DNA from: Janthinobacterium lividum
GTDB lineage: Bacteria > Pseudomonadota > Gammaproteobacteria > Steroidobacterales > Steroidobacteraceae
Length of the DNA: 9,441 bases
NCBI GenBank assembly: GCA_943327025.2
Contig: CALPVO020000072.1
Span: forward strand, 1 to 9,441
Direction: 5' to 3'
Each line of letters starts with the position of its first letter. Positions within the stretch are counted from its first letter, which is position 1. Shown in pieces: positions 6,147-9,441 of this stretch. Position numbers and translations under genes: made by a program. The notes below the pieces were generated by a model that saw only the letters and a program-made list of their open reading frames with translations, did no database searches and was not told where the DNA came from.

Positions 6147-7003
6147 TCACCCTCCTGGTTCGCCGCCAACGCCAGTTGCATGTCGCGTTGACGCTTCTTT
6201 TCCTGACGCTGCATCCAGATACCAGCGAAAACAATACACACCGCCACCAGCAACACCATCACGGTCGCCAGCGCGTTGATGGACGGATTCACCCCAAGGC
6301 GCACCTTGGAGAAGATGAGTTGCGGCAGGGTAGTGGAACCGGGGCCGGACACGAAGCTGGTGATGACGAGGTCGTCCCAGGACAAGGTGAAGGCGAGCAG
6401 CCAACCGGAAAGAATGGCCGGGAAGATGATGGGCAAGGTGATGACAAAAAACACCTTGGCTGGCCGCGCGCCGAGATCCATGGCAGCTTCCTCCAGCGAT
6501 TCATCCAGCGTAAGCAAGCGCGACTGGATGACCACCGTGACATAGGCCATGGAGAAGGTGATGTGCGCGATGGTAATGGTGGTAACACCGCGCCCTTCCG
6601 GCCATCCCACCAAGGACTGCATCGCCACGAACAGTAGCAGCATGGCCAAACCCGTGATGACCTCGGGCATAACCATCGGCGCCGTAGTGAGCCCTGTGAG
6701 AAGCGTACGGCCTTTAAAACGACCGAAGCGCGCGAGAGCAAGACCCGCGAGCGTGCCAAGAATGACGGCGCCGGTGGCATTCATCGCGGCAATCTTCAAG
6801 CTGAGCTTGGCTGCATCCAACACCTGCGTGTCGCCCAACAGGGCTACGTACCACTTGATGGTCGGCGAGTTCGCCGAGTCCCACACCGTGACGAGCTTGG
6901 AATTGTTGAACGAGTACACCACCATCGACAAGATAGGGACGTAAAGGAAGGCGAAGCCGAAAGCCATCGCCGTCAGCACGAAGAACGAGCGACGCTGGTT
7001 CAT
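6143..7003 (-). CDS. potI: Putrescine ABC transporter, inner-membrane permease PotI
   Basis: This 286-residue integral membrane protein is the second permease subunit of the putrescine importer (E. coli PotI is about 281 residues). It has about six hydrophobic segments: near 8-30 (FFVLTAMAFGFAFLYVPILSMVV), 70-91, 103-130, 142-160, 188-206 and 243-263. The binding-protein-dependent permease EAA loop, EEAAMDLGARPAKVFFVITLP, spans about 171-191 and docks on the ATPase. The segment LSWDDLVITSFVSGPGSTTLP after it is typical of the PotC/PotI type. The ATG at 7003 has GGAGGAG about 8 nt upstream and overlaps the potH stop by 4 nt (ATGA). Its own stop overlaps the ppgK start in the same way. Confidence 0.92.
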   Translation of the reverse strand: MNQRRSFFVLTAMAFGFAFLYVPILSMVVYSFNNSKLVTVWDSANSPTIKWYVALLGDTQVLDAAKLSLKIAAMNATGAVILGTLAGLALARFGRFKGRTLLTGLTTAPMVMPEVITGLAMLLLFVAMQSLVGWPEGRGVTTITIAHITFSMAYVTVVIQSRLLTLDESLEEAAMDLGARPAKVFFVITLPIIFPAILSGWLLAFTLSWDDLVITSFVSGPGSTTLPQLIFSKVRLGVNPSINALATVMVLLVAVCIVFAGIWMQRQEKKRQRDMQLALAANQEGE

Positions 7004-7992
7004 CGGTGCGCTCCTCCGGCCGCTTGCTGTGCGCGTTGGTAAAGCATGATGGGGCCGACCAGCAACAACAGCAGCAAAATGGCCACGGCACTGGCCACGG
7101 GCCAATCACGGTTGTTGAAAAACTCTTCCCACAACACACGGCCGATCATGAGTGAATCCGGACCGCCGAGCAGTGCAGGAATGACGAACTCGCCCGTGGC
7201 GGGAATGAACACAAGCATGCAACCAGCGACGATGCCTTCCTTGGTTAGAGGCAGGGTGATATTGAAGAAAGCACGAGTGGGCCGACAGCCTAGGTCGGCA
7301 GCGGCCTCGAGCAACGTGCCGTCCAGCTTTTCAATGGCGGTATAGAGCGGCAGCACCATGAATGGCAGGTAGCTGTAGACAATGCCGATATAGACGGCCC
7401 AATCGGTCTGCAGCAGCGACACGGGCTCATCAATGAGCCCCAATGCCAAGAGCATCTGGTTGATGGGGCTGTTGATGCCAAGCAAACCAATCCATGCATA
7501 GACGCGCAGCAGAAAGCTGGTCCAGAACGGCAGCATGACCAGCATGAGCAAAATGTTGCGCCACTCGCGGCTGCTGCGGGCAATGCCATAAGCCATGGGG
7601 TAGCCCACCAGCAGTGCCAAGGTCGTGGACACCCCTGCCATTTTCAGCGAATTCAGCAGGGCCGAACTGTAGAGTTCGTCTTCCCACAAAAACTGGTAAT
7701 TGCCCAGGTTCAGCCGAATGAGCATGACCTTGTCGTCCGCCCACTGAATGAGCGGCGCAAACGGCGGCATGGCGATTTCGACGGACGAGAACGAAATCTT
7801 CAGGACAATGAAGAACGGAACGAGGAAAAACACCAGCAGCCAGAGATAGGGCACGGCGGTCACCGCCATACGGCCCGTCACACCCCAGTCTTTCAGGCGC
7901 CCCTGCGCCGCGCGCACGGGCGCCCAGCCCAGCAGCGCTTGCAGCAGGCCGGAGAGCACCTGCCCGAGGTTGGGCTGTGCCACGCGAGACAT
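7000..7992 (-). CDS. potH: Putrescine ABC transporter, inner-membrane permease PotH
   Basis: This 330-residue integral membrane protein is the first permease subunit (E. coli PotH is about 317 residues). After a cytosolic N-terminus of about 40 residues come hydrophobic segments near 43-66 (VTAVPYLWLLVFFLVPFFIVL), 118-137, 146-172, 198-219, 252-276 and 300-317. The EAA loop EAAADLGCRPTRAFFNITLP lies at 229-248, and FIPATGEFVIPALLGGPDSLMIG follows at about 262-284, characteristic of the PotB/PotH type. The ATG at 7992 shares one base with the potG stop (TAATG) and has only a weak GTGGTGG upstream, so translation probably depends on coupling to potG. An in-frame start further upstream lies inside potG and has no support. 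Confidence 0.92.
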   Translation of the reverse strand: MSRVAQPNLGQVLSGLLQALLGWAPVRAAQGRLKDWGVTGRMAVTAVPYLWLLVFFLVPFFIVLKISFSSVEIAMPPFAPLIQWADDKVMLIRLNLGNYQFLWEDELYSSALLNSLKMAGVSTTLALLVGYPMAYGIARSSREWRNILLMLVMLPFWTSFLLRVYAWIGLLGINSPINQMLLALGLIDEPVSLLQTDWAVYIGIVYSYLPFMVLPLYTAIEKLDGTLLEAAADLGCRPTRAFFNITLPLTKEGIVAGCMLVFIPATGEFVIPALLGGPDSLMIGRVLWEEFFNNRDWPVASAVAILLLLLLVGPIMLYQRAQQAAGGAHR

Positions 7993-9128
7993 TACTGGGT
8001 CACCACCACGTTGGCGCCCGGGCTCCAGGACACCCACACCCGCTCTTCCCAGGTAACGCGGTCATCGCGCCGGTCCGTATTCGGCTGCGTAACGCGCACC
8101 AACTTGCCGCTGTCCAGCGCCACGAGGTAGCGCGAGACATCGCCGAGGTAAGCAATTTCCTTCACTATGCCGCTGAACACGTTGTCCGGTTGGTCCGGCC
8201 GCTCGCGGTCCAAACGGACCTTTTCCGGACGCACTGCCACCCAGACCTTGGCGTCAGGCGCACTCGAAACGCCGTGGTCTACGTAGACCGTGCCTCCCAG
8301 TTCAGGGGACTCGATCCGCACATAGTCGGGCTCGTCTTCGACCAGGCGGCCCTCGAACATATTCACGGAGCCGATGAAGTCCGCCACGTACTTCGAGGTG
8401 GGGTATTCGTAAATATCGGACGGCGTCCCCGTCTGCAGAATACGCCCGTGATTCATGACGCCGATGCGGGAAGCGAGCGTCATGGCTTCTTCCTGATCAT
8501 GCGTGACGATGACGAAAGTGACGCCGAGCTTTTCCTGCAAATTGATGAGTTCGAACTGTGTGTTCTCGCGCAGCTTCTTGTCGAGAGCACCGAGGGGCTC
8601 GTCGAGCAGCAGCAGCTTCGGCCGCTTTACCAATGAACGGGCCAGCGCCACACGCTGCCGTTGACCACCGGACAACTGCTGCGGCCTGCGTTTGCCGTAG
8701 CCATCGAGCGCCACCAGCTTCAGCATGTCCGCAACGCGCTGCTGGCGTTCCGCCTTGGGCACACCGTCCTGCTTCAGGCCGAAGGCGACGTTGTCTTCGA
8801 CGGACATGTGCGGGAACAGCGCGTACGACTGGAACATCATGTTCACGGGCCGTTCGTAGGGCGGAATGCCCGTCATATCCTGGCCGTCGATGAACAAGCG
8901 ACCTTCGGAAGGGTCCTCAAAACCGGCCAGCATGCGCAGCAACGTGGTCTTGCCGCAGCCCGAGGCACCCAGCAAACAGAAGGCCTCGCCTTGGTAGATG
9001 TCGAGGCTCACCTGATTGACGGCGACAAAATCACCGAACCGCTTGGTGACGCGCTCGATGCGCACATACGGCACCGCTTGCGGGTCCTGCCAGGGTTTGA
9101 GTTTCTCGTCAGGACGCGTATAGGCCAT
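7992..9128 (-). CDS. potG: Putrescine ABC transporter, ATPase PotG
   Basis: This 378-residue cytosolic ATPase (E. coli PotG is 377) energises the importer on the inner face of the membrane. The nucleotide-binding domain has Walker A GASGCGKTT (54-62), Q-loop Gln100 in MMFQSYALFPHM, signature LSGGQRQRVALARSL (152-166), Walker B KLLLLDEPLGALD (171-183) and the switch His210 in VTHDQEEAM. From about residue 245 comes the OB/TOBE regulatory domain of MalK-type ATPases, with FIGSVNMFEG, VAVRPEKV and EIAYLGDVSRY. I chose the ATG at 9128 because the product then matches PotG length. Its Shine-Dalgarno is poor (GGAAG, about 8 nt upstream) and sits at the foot of an 8-bp hairpin. The gene lies 154 nt after potF and is followed by potH with a 1-nt overlap. 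Confidence 0.94.
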   Translation of the reverse strand: MAYTRPDEKLKPWQDPQAVPYVRIERVTKRFGDFVAVNQVSLDIYQGEAFCLLGASGCGKTTLLRMLAGFEDPSEGRLFIDGQDMTGIPPYERPVNMMFQSYALFPHMSVEDNVAFGLKQDGVPKAERQQRVADMLKLVALDGYGKRRPQQLSGGQRQRVALARSLVKRPKLLLLDEPLGALDKKLRENTQFELINLQEKLGVTFVIVTHDQEEAMTLASRIGVMNHGRILQTGTPSDIYEYPTSKYVADFIGSVNMFEGRLVEDEPDYVRIESPELGGTVYVDHGVSSAPDAKVWVAVRPEKVRLDRERPDQPDNVFSGIVKEIAYLGDVSRYLVALDSGKLVRVTQPNTDRRDDRVTWEERVWVSWSPGANVVVTQ

Positions 9129-9138
9129 GTGCGGCTTC

Positions 9139-9158
9139 CGCTGCCGTTTGCGGCAGCG
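9139..9158 (-). promoter_or_regulatory. Hairpin immediately upstream of the potG ribosome site
   Basis: CGCTGCCG and CGGCAGCG form a perfect 8-bp stem with a 4-nt loop, ending 10 nt before the potG ATG. The minus-strand GCGGAAG that serves as a weak ribosome site starts in the last bases of this stem. A competing small hairpin (GCGG-AAG-CCGC, 9131-9141) would hide the same bases, so two folds around the potG start are possible. Confidence 0.45.
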
Positions 9159-9170
9159 ACCCTCTGGTCG
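9157..9170 (-). repeat. Small stem-loop in the potF-potG spacer
   Basis: CGACC and GGTCG (9157-9161 with 9166-9170) form a 5-bp stem with a 4-nt loop, abutting and overlapping by 2 nt the hairpin before potG, so the two may compete. Confidence 0.3.
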
Positions 9171-9183
9171 TTGTAGTGAAACC

Positions 9184-9246
9184 CCCGGCGCCGGGCCCAC
9201 TCGTTGCACCCGGCCCGCTTCCCGGACCGGGCGGCGGGGCCCGGAG
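9184..9246 (-). repeat. Very GC-rich self-complementary tract in the potF-potG spacer
   Basis: This stretch contains the 12-bp perfect palindrome CCCGGCGCCGGG (9184-9195), a CCCG-GAC-CGGG stem-loop (about 9221-9231), and complementary GGCCCGC and GCGGGGCC runs flanking the latter. Several alternative folds are possible; no coding sequence is evident. Confidence 0.35.
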
Positions 9247-9250
9247 ACAA

Positions 9251-9274
9251 CGCGGGCGGCCTACGCCGCCCGCG
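9251..9274 (-). terminator. Strong hairpin 8 nt after the potF stop, intercistronic attenuator or stabiliser
   Basis: CGCGGGCGGC (9251-9260) and GCCGCCCGCG (9265-9274) are a perfect 10-bp inverted repeat with a 4-nt loop, all G-C pairs. In the potF mRNA it begins 8 nt after the stop codon. No T-run follows, so partial termination or protection of the upstream potF message against 3' exonucleases is more likely than complete termination. This is a known arrangement after binding-protein genes of ABC operons, and it would raise potF output over potGHI. Confidence 0.5.
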
Positions 9275-9282
9275 CACTCACC

Positions 9283-9441
9283 TCACTTGCCGGTGCGCAC
9301 CCGGGTCCAGGCGCGGTTGGCTTCGCGGCTGTACTCCTGGCTTTCGGCCAAGTGGGCGTGCAACTTGGCACGCGTCGCGGCGTCCGGATAAATGCCCGGA
9401 TCGTTCTTGACGGTGTCGTTCACCAGCGGCAGCGAGCTGGC
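9283..9441 (-). CDS. potF: Putrescine-binding periplasmic protein PotF, C-terminal end only
   Basis: Only the last 52 residues and the TGA stop are in the window; the gene runs off the right edge. The sequence SLPLVNDTVKNDPGIYPDA continues to a terminal RAWTRVRTGK. This closely resembles the end of E. coli PotF, where a pre-terminal NNPNIFP segment is followed by a terminal RAWTKVKSGK. The protein would capture putrescine in the periplasm and deliver it to PotHI. As the first gene before potG in the same orientation it completes the potFGHI order. The signal peptide and ligand pocket cannot be checked here. Confidence 0.85.
   Translation of the reverse strand, partial: ASSLPLVNDTVKNDPGIYPDAATRAKLHAHLAESQEYSREANRAWTRVRTGK

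Noticed and set aside
5524..6279. A 251-codon plus-strand open frame opposite ppgK and the end of potI
   Set aside because: It is antisense to two well-supported genes and has the low-complexity Ser/Ala/Pro/Arg composition of a shadow frame in GC-rich DNA.
7977..8636. A 219-codon plus-strand open frame opposite potG
   Set aside because: It is antisense to the conserved ATPase, rich in His/Arg, and has no recognisable motif or ribosome site.
9129..9209. A 27-residue N-terminal extension of potG into the hairpin region
   Set aside because: The extension is basic, unlike known PotG N-termini, and starting at 9128 gives the expected family length of about 378 residues.
9184..9274. CRISPR-like or REP-type repeat array in the potF-potG spacer
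   Set aside because: The palindromic units differ in sequence and spacing; there is no repeated unit with regular spacers, only separate GC-rich hairpins.

Overview
The window is high-GC bacterial chromosome, very densely coding, with no mobile element, RNA gene or CRISPR array that I can see. Gene content (agmatine deiminase, an OmpR-type response regulator, a complete-looking potGHI set with the end of potF, a secreted amidohydrolase) and the E. coli-like PotF/G/H/I sequences suggest a Gram-negative proteobacterium, most likely a high-GC gammaproteobacterium. I cannot place it lower than that from sequence alone. No gene-free stretch exceeds 300 bases; the longest are 9129-9282 (154 nt) and 3135-3260 (126 nt), and both carry structure described below.

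Layout. At 30-1127 (-) is agmatine deiminase (aguA), followed by a hairpin near the window edge. Divergent from it, at 1211-1900 (+), is an OmpR/PhoB-type response regulator without an adjacent sensor kinase. The 83-nt gap between them holds an imperfect 28-bp dyad lying between the two predicted -10 boxes. At 1950-3134 (-) is a PLP-dependent enzyme of the cystathionine gamma-synthase/lyase family, convergent with the regulator. Divergent from it, at 3261-5318 (+), is a secreted two-domain amidohydrolase. At 5379-9441 (-) is one operon, read right to left: potF (only its last 52 codons are in the window), potG, potH, potI and ppgK. The last four are joined by 1-4 nt start/stop overlaps, whereas potF and potG are separated by a 154-nt spacer filled with hairpins.

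How the genes fit together. AguA makes N-carbamoylputrescine from agmatine, one step before putrescine, and PotFGHI is a periplasmic-binding-protein ABC importer of the putrescine type. The two ends of the window therefore share a polyamine theme, although aguB (the next enzyme) is not inside it. The oddest piece of context is a polyphosphate-glucokinase-like ROK kinase translationally coupled to the last permease gene of the putrescine importer. The sulfur amino acid enzyme and the secreted amidohydrolase have no obvious functional tie to the rest.

Nothing here is convincingly a new defence or mobile system. The points most worth a second look are the pot-ppgK coupling, the unassigned N-terminal domain of the secreted amidohydrolase, the divergent-promoter dyad, the predicted leaderless starts and the hairpin chain between potF and potG.
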